Part shown: positions 23,744 to 31,911 of the stretch, one piece after another
Layout: each line of letters begins with the position of its first letter
Position numbering within the stretch: position 1 is the stretch's first letter
Assembly: GCA_051651625.1 (NCBI GenBank)
Contig: JBOFSQ010000077.1
Coordinates: 1-48,391 of the forward strand
DNA: 48,391 nt
Direction: 5' to 3'
DNA from: JBOFSQ01 sp051651625
GTDB taxonomy: Bacteria; Planctomycetota; Planctomycetia; Pirellulales; Thermoguttaceae
Position numbers and translations under genes: made by a program
Notes under the pieces: model-generated
Database searches by the model: none
What the model saw: the letters and a program-made list of their open reading frames with translations, nothing else
Told to the model about the DNA's origin: nothing

Positions 23744-26488
23744 TCACATACTCCGCAAAACTGTGTGCAAGATTCCGCCGTTGATGTAGTACGTCAGTTC
23801 GAGCGGCGTGTCGATTCGGACGTTTGCGAGGAACGAAGTTTCACTCGTCTTCCCTTCGGAAATGTGTCGCATCGCACGCACGGTGACTTGGCCACCTATA
23901 ACGAAGTCGGGGCCAACGCGGTCAATCGAAAATAGTTCGTCGCCTTGAAGACCGAGCGTTTGCCACGACGCACCCGCAGGAAATTGCAGCGGCAAGACGC
24001 CCATTCCGATCAGATTGCTGCGATGAATTCGCTCAAAACTCGACGCAATAACCGCCTTCACACCAAGAAGTGCCGTCCCCTTCGCGGCCCAGTCGCGGCT
24101 GCTCCCCGTCCCGTATTCTTCGCCCGCAAGAACAATCAGCGGCACACATTCATTCGCGTAACGCATCGCAGCGTCGTAGACGGTCATGTCGGTATTCGAC
24201 GGAAAGTGTTTCGTGAATCCGCCTTCGAGCGGTGCGACGAGGTGATTGCGAAGCCGAATGTTTGCAAACGTCCCGCGCGTCATCACTTGGTCGTTGCCAC
24301 GCCGCGCACCGTAACTGTTGAAGAGCGGAACGTCAACGCCGCACGCGATCAAGTATTTGCCAGCGGGCGAGTCGGGTTTGATCGAGCCAGCGGGCGAGAT
24401 GTGATCGGTCGTCACCGAGTCGCCGAGAACAACCAGTGCGCGTGCCGACTCAATCGCCTTCGGCGGTTCAAAGTCTCGCGTCATTTGTGTCAGAAACGGC
24501 GGTGCTTGAATATATGTACTCTTCTGATCGAAGTGGTAAAGTTTCGACGCATTGTACGGGACGTGTCGCCAAAGATCGCTTGCGACGCGACCACCCGACG
24601 GCGGCGAATAACGCTTCGTATACATCGCCGGTTGTTGCGCAGTCTCGACGATGCTGCGAATCTCGTCATCGCTCGGCATGATGTCGGCGAGAAATATCGG
24701 CGCGTCGTCGGGGTCGGCACCGAGCGGTTCGGTTTCAAAGTCGATAGTCACGCGCCCCGCGAGTGCGTAGGCGACGACCATCGCTGGCGACGCAAGATAG
24801 TTCGCCTTCACGAGCGGATGAATTCGCCCTTCAAAGTTGCGGTTGCCGCTGATGACCGACGCTACGACGAGGTCTCCAGCGGTGATCGTCTTGGCAACGC
24901 TTTCTGGTAGCGGGCCACTGTTGCCGATGCACGTCATACAGCCGTAACCGACGAGCGAGAATCCGAGTTGCTCCAGCGGTTCGAGCAGTCCCGCCGCGAC
25001 GAGATAATCTTTGACGACGCGGCTCCCCGGCGCGAGACTCGTCTTGACAAAACGCGGCGTCTCAAGTTGTCGCTTCACGGCGTTGCGAGCGAGAAGTCCC
25101 GCCGCGACCATCAAGTATGGATTGCTCGTATTGGTGCAACTCGTAATCGACGCGATCACGACCGACCCGTGCGTCAGCGGAATCGTCTCGGCAGCGGAGC
25201 GGTTGTCGGCGGGGTCGCTCTGGAGCGTGTAGACGACGGGGCAAACCTTGTCGCACGCCTCTGCGGTAAGCCCGAAACCGCGTTCCTTCGTCGGCGTTGA
25301 GAGAAGTTTTTGAAACGACTCTTTCACGTCTTGAATCGGAACGTGGTCTTGCGGACGCTTCGGCCCCGCAACCGCTGACGGAACTTCATCGAGACTGAAC
25401 GTGAGAATCTTTGTGTAGTGTGGAATTGGTGCGGTCGGCTCCGACCAAAGTGAGTTCGCGCGGCAGTACGCTTCGACGATGGCGACGTGTTCTGGCGTGC
25501 GTCCTGTCTCGCGTAGATATGCGATTGTCTTGTCGTCAACGGGGAAGAAACCCATCGTCGCGCCGTATTCGGGAGCCATGTTTGCAACGACTGCGCGGTC
25601 ACAGACCGACATCGACGTTACGCCTTCGCCGAAAAACTCGACGAACTTTCCGACAACGCCTTCGCGCCGCAAGACGTGCGTGAGTGCGAGAACGAGATCG
25701 GTTGCGTGAACCCCTGCTGGAAGTTTTCCAACAAGTTCGACGCCGATAACATCGGGCGTTGTCATTGCGTAAGGTTGACCGAGCATCATCGCCTCGGCCT
25801 CGATTCCGCCGACGCCCCAGCCGACGACGCCGAGTCCGCCGATCATGACGGTGTGACTGTCGGTGCCGACAACGATGTCGGGATAGAGCAGGCCGTCGTC
25901 GCGCGTCATCACTACGGACGCGAGATATTCGAGGTTAACTTGGTGAATAATCCCGATAGACGGCGGAATGACGCGGAGATTGTTGAGGCTGTCCTGTGCC
26001 CACCGGAGGAGCGAGTAACGTTCGGAGTTGCGTGAAAACTCGACATCGACATTTTTGAGAATCGCGTCGGGAGTACCGTAGAAGTCGGTTTGAACGGAGT
26101 GGTCGATGACGAGATCGACTGGGATGAGCGGATTGATTTTGTCGGGGTCGCCGCCGAGACGTTTCATCGCGTCGCGCATTGCGGCGAGATCGACAATGAG
26201 CGGAACGCCCGTAAAATCTTGGAGCAAAACGCGACTTGGACAAAACGGGATTTCGCGTGCGACGACTGGTGCATCGTTTTTCGCATCGTCTTTTGTATCG
26301 TCTTGGCGGTTCCCCCACGCAGCGAGGTGTGCGACATCGTTTGCGGTAGCGATTCCGCGACTCTCTGCACGCATCACCGATTCGAGCAGTACGCGAATCG
26401 AGTACGGCAGCCGTGTCACGTCGCCAGCGTCGCTGATGGAGTGATAACTGTATTTCTTGCCATTGACGGAGAGAGACTGGAGTGACAT
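23744..26488 (-). CDS. acnA: Aconitate hydratase (AcnA type)
   Basis: Aconitase interconverts citrate and isocitrate in the TCA cycle using a 4Fe-4S cluster. The 914-residue length and the opening M-S-L-Q-S-L-S-V-N-G-K-K-Y-S-Y-H-S fit AcnA/IRP-type enzymes. Cluster ligands are seen in S-I-T-S-C-T-N-T-S-N-P and Y-G-C-M-T-C-I-G-N-S-G-P-L. The signatures V-G-T-D-S-H-T-V-M-I-G-G-L-G-V and E-Y-G-T-G-S-S-R-D-W-A-A-K-G are also present. The Met at 26488 is chosen by homology; the extra 39 codons upstream partly overlap another palindromic element. It lies 147 bp upstream of the cytochrome gene on the same strand, with a TIR element between. Confidence 0.96.
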   Translation of the reverse strand: MSLQSLSVNGKKYSYHSISDAGDVTRLPYSIRVLLESVMRAESRGIATANDVAHLAAWGNRQDDTKDDAKNDAPVVAREIPFCPSRVLLQDFTGVPLIVDLAAMRDAMKRLGGDPDKINPLIPVDLVIDHSVQTDFYGTPDAILKNVDVEFSRNSERYSLLRWAQDSLNNLRVIPPSIGIIHQVNLEYLASVVMTRDDGLLYPDIVVGTDSHTVMIGGLGVVGWGVGGIEAEAMMLGQPYAMTTPDVIGVELVGKLPAGVHATDLVLALTHVLRREGVVGKFVEFFGEGVTSMSVCDRAVVANMAPEYGATMGFFPVDDKTIAYLRETGRTPEHVAIVEAYCRANSLWSEPTAPIPHYTKILTFSLDEVPSAVAGPKRPQDHVPIQDVKESFQKLLSTPTKERGFGLTAEACDKVCPVVYTLQSDPADNRSAAETIPLTHGSVVIASITSCTNTSNPYLMVAAGLLARNAVKRQLETPRFVKTSLAPGSRVVKDYLVAAGLLEPLEQLGFSLVGYGCMTCIGNSGPLPESVAKTITAGDLVVASVISGNRNFEGRIHPLVKANYLASPAMVVAYALAGRVTIDFETEPLGADPDDAPIFLADIMPSDDEIRSIVETAQQPAMYTKRYSPPSGGRVASDLWRHVPYNASKLYHFDQKSTYIQAPPFLTQMTRDFEPPKAIESARALVVLGDSVTTDHISPAGSIKPDSPAGKYLIACGVDVPLFNSYGARRGNDQVMTRGTFANIRLRNHLVAPLEGGFTKHFPSNTDMTVYDAAMRYANECVPLIVLAGEEYGTGSSRDWAAKGTALLGVKAVIASSFERIHRSNLIGMGVLPLQFPAGASWQTLGLQGDELFSIDRVGPDFVIGGQVTVRAMRHISEGKTSETSFLANVRIDTPLELTYYINGGILHTVLRSM

Positions 26489-26591
26489 AGGGAAAGTCGT
26501 GCAAATCGGTTGTTCAAACGAAGCGAACGCGCCACGTCTACATTTTAGCCGAAATGTAAAGGAACGCAACCGCAGAGGAACGTACACGCGG

Positions 26592-26719
26592 CAGTCCGCT
26601 AACAAGTTCTTCTTTTCACCACAGAGTTTCGGCCTATCTGTGCCCTATGAGTGTCTCTGTGGTGAAAATTGAACTGCGATTGCGTCAGAATACCCCGTTT
26701 GAAACTTGTTAGCGGACTG
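26592..26719. repeat. 128-bp element with 17-bp perfect terminal inverted repeats (family 8)
   Basis: CAGTCCGCTAACAAGTT (26592-26608) is the exact complement of AACTTGTTAGCGGACTG (26703-26719). Nested inside are TTTTCACCACAGAG (26613-26626) and its complement CTCTGTGGTGAAAA (26655-26668). The whole fills most of the divergent region between aconitase and the acetylesterase. Only this copy is in the window, so mobility is not shown. Outside it the ~350-bp region holds only the promoter at 26749. Confidence 0.75.
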
Positions 26720-26748
26720 ACGCATTTCACCACCCACGTTGTTTCTCC

Positions 26749-26776
26749 TTGCCATTTTGTAAGTCGCGTCTATAAT
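26749..26776 (+). promoter_or_regulatory. Sigma-70-type promoter of the sialate O-acetylesterase operon
   Basis: TTGCCA (26749-26754), 16 bp, then a perfect TATAAT (26771-26776), 69 bp before the ATG at 26846. Confidence 0.65.
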
Positions 26777-26845
26777 GCCGCCGTGCGCTCGATGGAGAAC
26801 GCACGAAACGTGTCCCCCATTCTTTTCACAGAAGGAGTGTTTGCG

Positions 26846-29032
26846 ATGAAGAAGATGTTGACGTTGGTGTGCGTGTCAGTGGCTACGGCGTTGAGTGCGA
26901 CTGCGATCTGGGCAGACGTGAAACTCCCCGCCATATTTTCGAGCAACATGGTGCTACAGCAAGGACGCAACGTGCCGGTCTGGGGCTGGGCTGATCCGGC
27001 GGAAGAGGTCACGGTCGCATTCGGAGATGCGTCGGTGAAAACAACGACCGGCGCAGACGGACGCTGGCAAGTCACGCTCCCGCCAATGAACGCAAACGCC
27101 GAAGGACGCCGCCTCACCGTCACCGGAAAAAATACCGTAAGCTGCGACAACGTTCTCGTCGGCGAAGTCTGGATGTGTTCGGGACAGTCAAACATGCAGT
27201 GGTCGGTGCGTGCCTCAAAAGACGCCGAAAACGAAATCGCCGCCGCAAACTATCCGACGATCCGTCTCTTCCAAACAAAAAACACTTGGAACTCGCTCCC
27301 GCAAACCGACACCGACGCCTCGTGGCAAGTCTGTTCGCCGGAGACAGTCCCGAATTTTTCAGCAGTCGGATATTTTTTCGGACGCGAGATTAACAAGGAA
27401 CTGAACGTTCCGGTCGGCGTGATCAACTCAAGCTGGGGCGGGACGCGAATCGAGCCGTGGACAACGCCCGCCGGATTCCGCGCCGTCCCCGCACTCGCCG
27501 AGATAAGCGCGTCGGTCGAGACGAAAGTTCCGGGGAGCGAAACGTATAACCGCGTCACACGCGAAGTCGCCGAAAAGTTCGCTGCGTGGAAGACCGCGTT
27601 CGACCGTGCCATCGAAGAGAACACGCTCCCGCCGCTCCCGCCGGAATACCCCGCGAACCTGCGTCCATACGACAACCACCAGCAACCGACCGTTCTCTAC
27701 AACACGCAAATTCACCCCGTCGTCCCGTTTGCAATCCAAGGGACGCTCTGGTATCAAGGTGAGTCGAACGTCGGCGAAGGGATGGTCTACGCCGACAAAA
27801 TGCGTGCCCTCATCGCCGGTTGGCGCGACGCATTCAAGAATCCGAAGTTGCCGATTTATTTCGTCCAGCTCGCGCCGTATCACTACGGAAACCAAGACCC
27901 CGGCGTCCTCCCGACATCGTGGGAGGCTCAAGAAAAGTTCGCCGAGTCCGATGACCACGCCGGAATGGTCGTCATTCACGACATCGGCAACATCAACGAC
28001 ATCCACCCGACCAACAAGCAAGAAGTCGGTCGCCGCTTGGCACTCCTCGCGTTCAAGAACGACTACGGTCGCACCGACATCGCCGCCGAGTCGCCGATTC
28101 TCGAAAAGATGGAACGTAACGGTGGTGAAATTGTGTTGACGTTTACTAGGGGAAAATCGCTTGCGACTCTCGATGGCAAGGCACCGTCGCACTTTGAAGT
28201 CGCCGGAGCCGACGGGATTTTCCACGCCGCCGACGCCACGATTCGCGGGACAGAAATTGTTCTCTCGTCGCCCGAAGTGAAGGAGCCGTACTTGGTGCGT
28301 TACGGTTGGCACAAAACCGCCGAGCCGAACGTAATCAACGAAGCGAAGCTGCCACTCGGCGCGTTTCGCGCCGGCTCAATTCCGCTCGACGCCGAGATCG
28401 GAGAGTTTCTCGGTAGCGATGCGAAAGACTACGCAATCGCTTACAAGCTCGACATGCTCGATGCCGTTGCTGGCGACAACAACGCAACTGCGAAGTACAT
28501 CGCCGACGGAACGACCGCGATTACGAAACCGTTCACGCGGGTTGCGTACTTGATGGTCTTGACCGACACCAGCGGCAAGACGACGTTCGGTTTTACGTCG
28601 ATGGACGCCTTCACGACGGACATTCGCAAGATCGGTCTTCCCACGACTGATAGCGGCGCGGTGTTTCAGACTCGCGTGAAAAATCTTGTGGTGAAGTCGA
28701 ACGTTGACGGTGTTGCAGTGGGCGAGTTTGCAGAGGGGAACATCGAGTTCTGGCCGAACAACTACAGCGCACAAAATGCGGCGAACGTTCCGGGGGCGAG
28801 TCAGGAAACTTACGATTTTGGTGACACGCGTTCGGGTGAGAATCCGGGTCACGGTTCGTTTCAGGTTCACAATTTCGAGAAGAAGCAAACGGTGCTGGCG
28901 TTCAACAATTGGAAGTCGCGGCGTGAGGCGGAGCTTGGCATCGGCAACAGCCCCACCGGGAACCCCGACTGGACGTTCATAAAGTCGGCAGCAAACTGCA
29001 AACGCGCAACGCTTTATGTGTTGGTGAAGTGA
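26846..29032 (+). CDS. Exported sialate O-acetylesterase family (SGNH-type) esterase
   Basis: 728 residues with a signal peptide (L-T-L-V-C-V-S-V-A-T-A-L-S-A-T-A-I-W-A). The N-terminal beta-domain V-K-L-P-A-I-F-S-S-N-M-V-L-Q-Q and the nucleophile motif C-S-G-Q-S-N-M (Ser115) are standard for the family. Further signatures are S-S-W-G-G-T-R-I-E-P-W-T, L-W-Y-Q-G-E-S-N-V and the closing I-H-P-T-N-K-Q-E-V-G-R-R-L. The enzyme removes acetyl groups from acetylated sugars such as sialic acids or xylan side chains. Residues ~510-728 form an extra beta-rich C-terminal part with no motif I recognise. GAAGGAG lies 8 nt before the ATG. The stop overlaps the next gene by 1 nt. Confidence 0.9.
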   Translation: MKKMLTLVCVSVATALSATAIWADVKLPAIFSSNMVLQQGRNVPVWGWADPAEEVTVAFGDASVKTTTGADGRWQVTLPPMNANAEGRRLTVTGKNTVSCDNVLVGEVWMCSGQSNMQWSVRASKDAENEIAAANYPTIRLFQTKNTWNSLPQTDTDASWQVCSPETVPNFSAVGYFFGREINKELNVPVGVINSSWGGTRIEPWTTPAGFRAVPALAEISASVETKVPGSETYNRVTREVAEKFAAWKTAFDRAIEENTLPPLPPEYPANLRPYDNHQQPTVLYNTQIHPVVPFAIQGTLWYQGESNVGEGMVYADKMRALIAGWRDAFKNPKLPIYFVQLAPYHYGNQDPGVLPTSWEAQEKFAESDDHAGMVVIHDIGNINDIHPTNKQEVGRRLALLAFKNDYGRTDIAAESPILEKMERNGGEIVLTFTRGKSLATLDGKAPSHFEVAGADGIFHAADATIRGTEIVLSSPEVKEPYLVRYGWHKTAEPNVINEAKLPLGAFRAGSIPLDAEIGEFLGSDAKDYAIAYKLDMLDAVAGDNNATAKYIADGTTAITKPFTRVAYLMVLTDTSGKTTFGFTSMDAFTTDIRKIGLPTTDSGAVFQTRVKNLVVKSNVDGVAVGEFAEGNIEFWPNNYSAQNAANVPGASQETYDFGDTRSGENPGHGSFQVHNFEKKQTVLAFNNWKSRREAELGIGNSPTGNPDWTFIKSAANCKRATLYVLVK

Positions 29033-30216
29033 TGATGGCCAGTCACGAGACGATTTGTAGCGAGCCTGATCGGGATGTAGATCATCCCGCCGACAGTTCG
29101 CTGTTCGACCGAGTTATATCCATTCTCGAACGGGCGAGGTCTAGTGTTGTCCGCGCGATTAATTCCAACATGGTGTTGGCTTACTGGTTGATCGGTCGGG
29201 AAATCGTGCGAGAATTGCAAGGCGGTGAAGTTCGTGCTGAATACGGTAAACAGATTATTGAGGACTTGTCAAATCGACTCAAGAACCGCTTTGGCAGAGG
29301 TTTTTCAACGACCAATCTCCGTTATTTCCGCACCTTTTACACCGTCTACGCGGACCGAACCCCTGATATTCGTCAGATTGGGGCCGGCGTTTTGGTTCCA
29401 GATACAAAACGCCAGACCCAATCTGGCGTTTTGAGTGAGATGACGGATGCGGTGGAGACCGCCACTGCGTTGCGTGGATTTTCTCCCGTTTTGGGTTGGT
29501 CGCATTATCAGGTGTTAATGGGCATTGACAACCCGCACGAGCGTTTGTTTTATGAAATTGAGGCGGAAAAAGAAGGGTGGGAGGTCAAACATCTCGAACG
29601 CCAGATACATACTTGTTTGTTTACTCGTCTACTAAAAAGCCGCGACAAAGCCGAAGTGATGCGACTTTCTCGTGACGGACAGATGCTGCAAACGGCGGCA
29701 GACGTGATCAGAAGTCCCTATATCCTTGATTTTCTCGGCATCCCTGAAGCCGATGTCTTGCACGAATCTGCGATTGAAACGGCGATTATTCAAAACCTTC
29801 AATCGTTCCTGCTAGAACTTGGCAAGGGTTTTGCCTTCATCGGGCGACAAAAGCGATTGCAGTTTGATACAGATTATTTCTATGTTGATCTGGTTTTCTA
29901 CAACTGTATTTTGAAGTGTTACCTGCTGATTGATCTCAAGATTGGCGAACTCACTCATCAGGATGTCGGGCAAATGGACAGTTATGTTCGCATGTTTGAC
30001 GACAAATACATCACCACTGGCGATAGTCCGACAATCGGTCTAATTCTCTGCGCTAAAAAGAATGAAACAATCGCGCGATATTCCGTGTTGAACGAGAATC
30101 GTCAGATATTCGCATCAAAATACATGCTCTATTTGCCGACCGAGGATGAACTTCGATGTGAGATCGAAAAAGAACGCAGACTAATTGAAGCTGCCATTGA
30201 GGGAAATGGGCCGTGA
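29032..30216 (+). CDS. DUF1016 / YhcG-type PD-(D/E)xK nuclease family protein
   Basis: 394 residues, starting on the first of two ATGs that overlap the esterase stop. The DUF1016 N-terminal helical domain (A-Y-W-L-I-G-R-E-I-V; G-F-S-T-T-N-L-R-Y-F-R-T-F-Y) is followed by a variable linker (~115-150) and L-G-W-S-H-Y-Q-V-L-M. The C-terminal nuclease domain has Y-V-D-L-V-F-Y (Asp286) and L-I-D-L-K (Asp301, Lys303), the PD-(D/E)xK pattern. The family often occurs with restriction or mobile loci, but its activity is not settled. Base composition is AT-richer than the esterase and it interrupts a carbohydrate operon, so it was probably acquired. The linker DNA contains an imperfect inverted repeat built on GCGTTTTG/CAAAACGC (about 29388-29432). 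Confidence 0.9.
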   Translation: MMASHETICSEPDRDVDHPADSSLFDRVISILERARSSVVRAINSNMVLAYWLIGREIVRELQGGEVRAEYGKQIIEDLSNRLKNRFGRGFSTTNLRYFRTFYTVYADRTPDIRQIGAGVLVPDTKRQTQSGVLSEMTDAVETATALRGFSPVLGWSHYQVLMGIDNPHERLFYEIEAEKEGWEVKHLERQIHTCLFTRLLKSRDKAEVMRLSRDGQMLQTAADVIRSPYILDFLGIPEADVLHESAIETAIIQNLQSFLLELGKGFAFIGRQKRLQFDTDYFYVDLVFYNCILKCYLLIDLKIGELTHQDVGQMDSYVRMFDDKYITTGDSPTIGLILCAKKNETIARYSVLNENRQIFASKYMLYLPTEDELRCEIEKERRLIEAAIEGNGP

Positions 30217-30246
30217 ACGGCCTTCACCACCAGAAAGTCATCTGCT

Positions 30247-31695
30247 ATGAAAACTCTATCCTGTCTGTTTGTTGTGGTCGTATCGGCTGCTGTTTTTGGG
30301 AACGGTTTGGCGTTGGGGGTTGAGCCGATTGATTACGGCCCAGATCCGATGCGTTATCTTGAGAACGACCGCGTCAAACTCGGTATCGACTTGAGCATCG
30401 GCGGTGCGGTCACGTTCTTGTCTGACCGTGAAAACGGTGGCGAGAATATGATCAACAGTGCCGACTGGGGGCGTCAGATTCAGCTCTCGTACTACAGCGG
30501 CCCGCGACCGTTCATCGGTCCGAACGGCGAAAAGCCGACCGATAACTGGGCTGGTCTCGGATGGAATCCGATTCAGTCGGGCGATGTCGGCGGGAACAAG
30601 TCGCCGACGGTCGCGTTCAGTAGACCGACTCCGCAGTCGATGCGAGTGCGGTGCGTCCCGATGCAGTGGCCACACAAAACCGGACTCTGCGGTGACTGCC
30701 AGTTTGATGTTGTTTACACGCTCGACGGAAATGTGTTTCACATCGATGCGACAATCGTTGTAGATCGCCCCGACAAAACGCAGTACGATGCGTGCGGTCA
30801 GGAGCAGCCCGCGCTCTACACAAACGGGGCGTGGTACAAGCTCGTCAGTTATCTCGGCACGGAGCCGTTCAAAGGGGAACCGGTAACAGTGGTCGTTGAC
30901 AAGGCGGACGGCAAAGGTTGGCCGTGGGTTCACTTTTACACACCGGAACGTTGGTGTGCGCTCGTCGATGACAAGGGGTTGGGGATTGGCGTCTATCAAC
31001 CGGAAAGCGTGAAGGTGACGGCTGGTTTTCACGGCGGCGACAAGAACAAAGGTTTTGGCGGCCCGCAGTCTGGCCAGACCGGTTACATCGCCCCGCTCGG
31101 TCACGAAATCCTAGACCACAACATCACGCTAGACTATCACACAACTTTCATTTTGGGGACGGTTGACCAGATTCGGAGTTATGTTGTTGAGCGTGAGAAG
31201 TCGCGTTGTCTTCCGAACTGGGTCTTTGCCACCGACCGTCAAAGTTGGTACTACCAAGCCGGCGCGAGCGATACCGGCTGGCCGATTAGCGACAAACTCG
31301 CAGTGACGTTTCCCGCACGCGGACGCCTCGTTGGGCCGGATACTTTTTGGTCGTCGGACGATGCAACGACTTTGGAGATTGAGGGTGCGTTCACTGGTGG
31401 GAACGAGTTCATTGCGTTCATTAATCCGTTCAGTCCAGCCGACACGACCGACTGGCTCGGCTGGAGCGAAGGTACACAAAACAAGGAGAAAGAACAAGAG
31501 GCGAAGCGTGACCGTTTTCCGTCGCTCCCTGCGGTGGCGGTTCCATTTACCGTCACAGCGGATGGCGTGAATCGCGTTTACCGCATCGACCTTCGCCAAG
31601 CGACGGCGTATCGCGGGGCGATGAAGAACATTCTGATCCACGCGAAAGAGCCGGGAACAGCCGAAGTTCGCCGCATAACTCTGTGCAAACCGTGA
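30247..31695 (+). CDS. Secreted protein, probable beta-sandwich carbohydrate-related domain
   Basis: 482 residues with a signal peptide (L-F-V-V-V-V-S-A-A-V-F-G-N-G-L-A-L-G). The opening Y-L-E-N-D-R-V-K-L-G-I-D-L-S-I-G-G-A-V-T-F-L is typical of galactose-mutarotase-like folds, with Y-Y-S-G-P-R-P-F and W-N-P-I-Q-S-G-D-V-G-G after it. A second beta-rich part follows from about residue 340. I do not see a full set of catalytic residues of a known glycosidase. It follows the nuclease gene by 30 bp and is the third gene of the acetylesterase operon, which supports a role in binding or processing sugars outside the cell. That role is inference. Confidence 0.7.
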   Translation: MKTLSCLFVVVVSAAVFGNGLALGVEPIDYGPDPMRYLENDRVKLGIDLSIGGAVTFLSDRENGGENMINSADWGRQIQLSYYSGPRPFIGPNGEKPTDNWAGLGWNPIQSGDVGGNKSPTVAFSRPTPQSMRVRCVPMQWPHKTGLCGDCQFDVVYTLDGNVFHIDATIVVDRPDKTQYDACGQEQPALYTNGAWYKLVSYLGTEPFKGEPVTVVVDKADGKGWPWVHFYTPERWCALVDDKGLGIGVYQPESVKVTAGFHGGDKNKGFGGPQSGQTGYIAPLGHEILDHNITLDYHTTFILGTVDQIRSYVVEREKSRCLPNWVFATDRQSWYYQAGASDTGWPISDKLAVTFPARGRLVGPDTFWSSDDATTLEIEGAFTGGNEFIAFINPFSPADTTDWLGWSEGTQNKEKEQEAKRDRFPSLPAVAVPFTVTADGVNRVYRIDLRQATAYRGAMKNILIHAKEPGTAEVRRITLCKP

Positions 31696-31780
31696 ACGCT
31701 TACGCGGCGCGAAGAACATTGAAACGCTTCACCCACGTTTCCCACTTTGCCCACCACTATAATTTTTTTCGCCCGACACC

Positions 31781-31809
31781 TTGACACCGGCTTATAGCCG
31801 ATGTACACT
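31781..31809 (+). promoter_or_regulatory. Strong sigma-70-type promoter of the DUF1559 gene
   Basis: Perfect TTGACA (31781-31786), 17 bp, TACACT (31804-31809), about 102 bp before the start codon. The spacer includes GGCTTATAGCC, a small palindrome that could be an operator. Confidence 0.7.
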
Positions 31810-31911
31810 TCCGCTCCGTGCTCTGAATGATTTCTGCTCTCTTGCGTTTTTTCGTGGCGGGCGTCCGCCGCGATTCTGTGTTTCGAGGTTCTTTGATGAA
31901 AGGAGACGACC

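Noticed and set aside
23945..24910. 321-codon frame opposite aconitase
   Set aside because: Basic, low-complexity translation with no motif; shadow of acnA.
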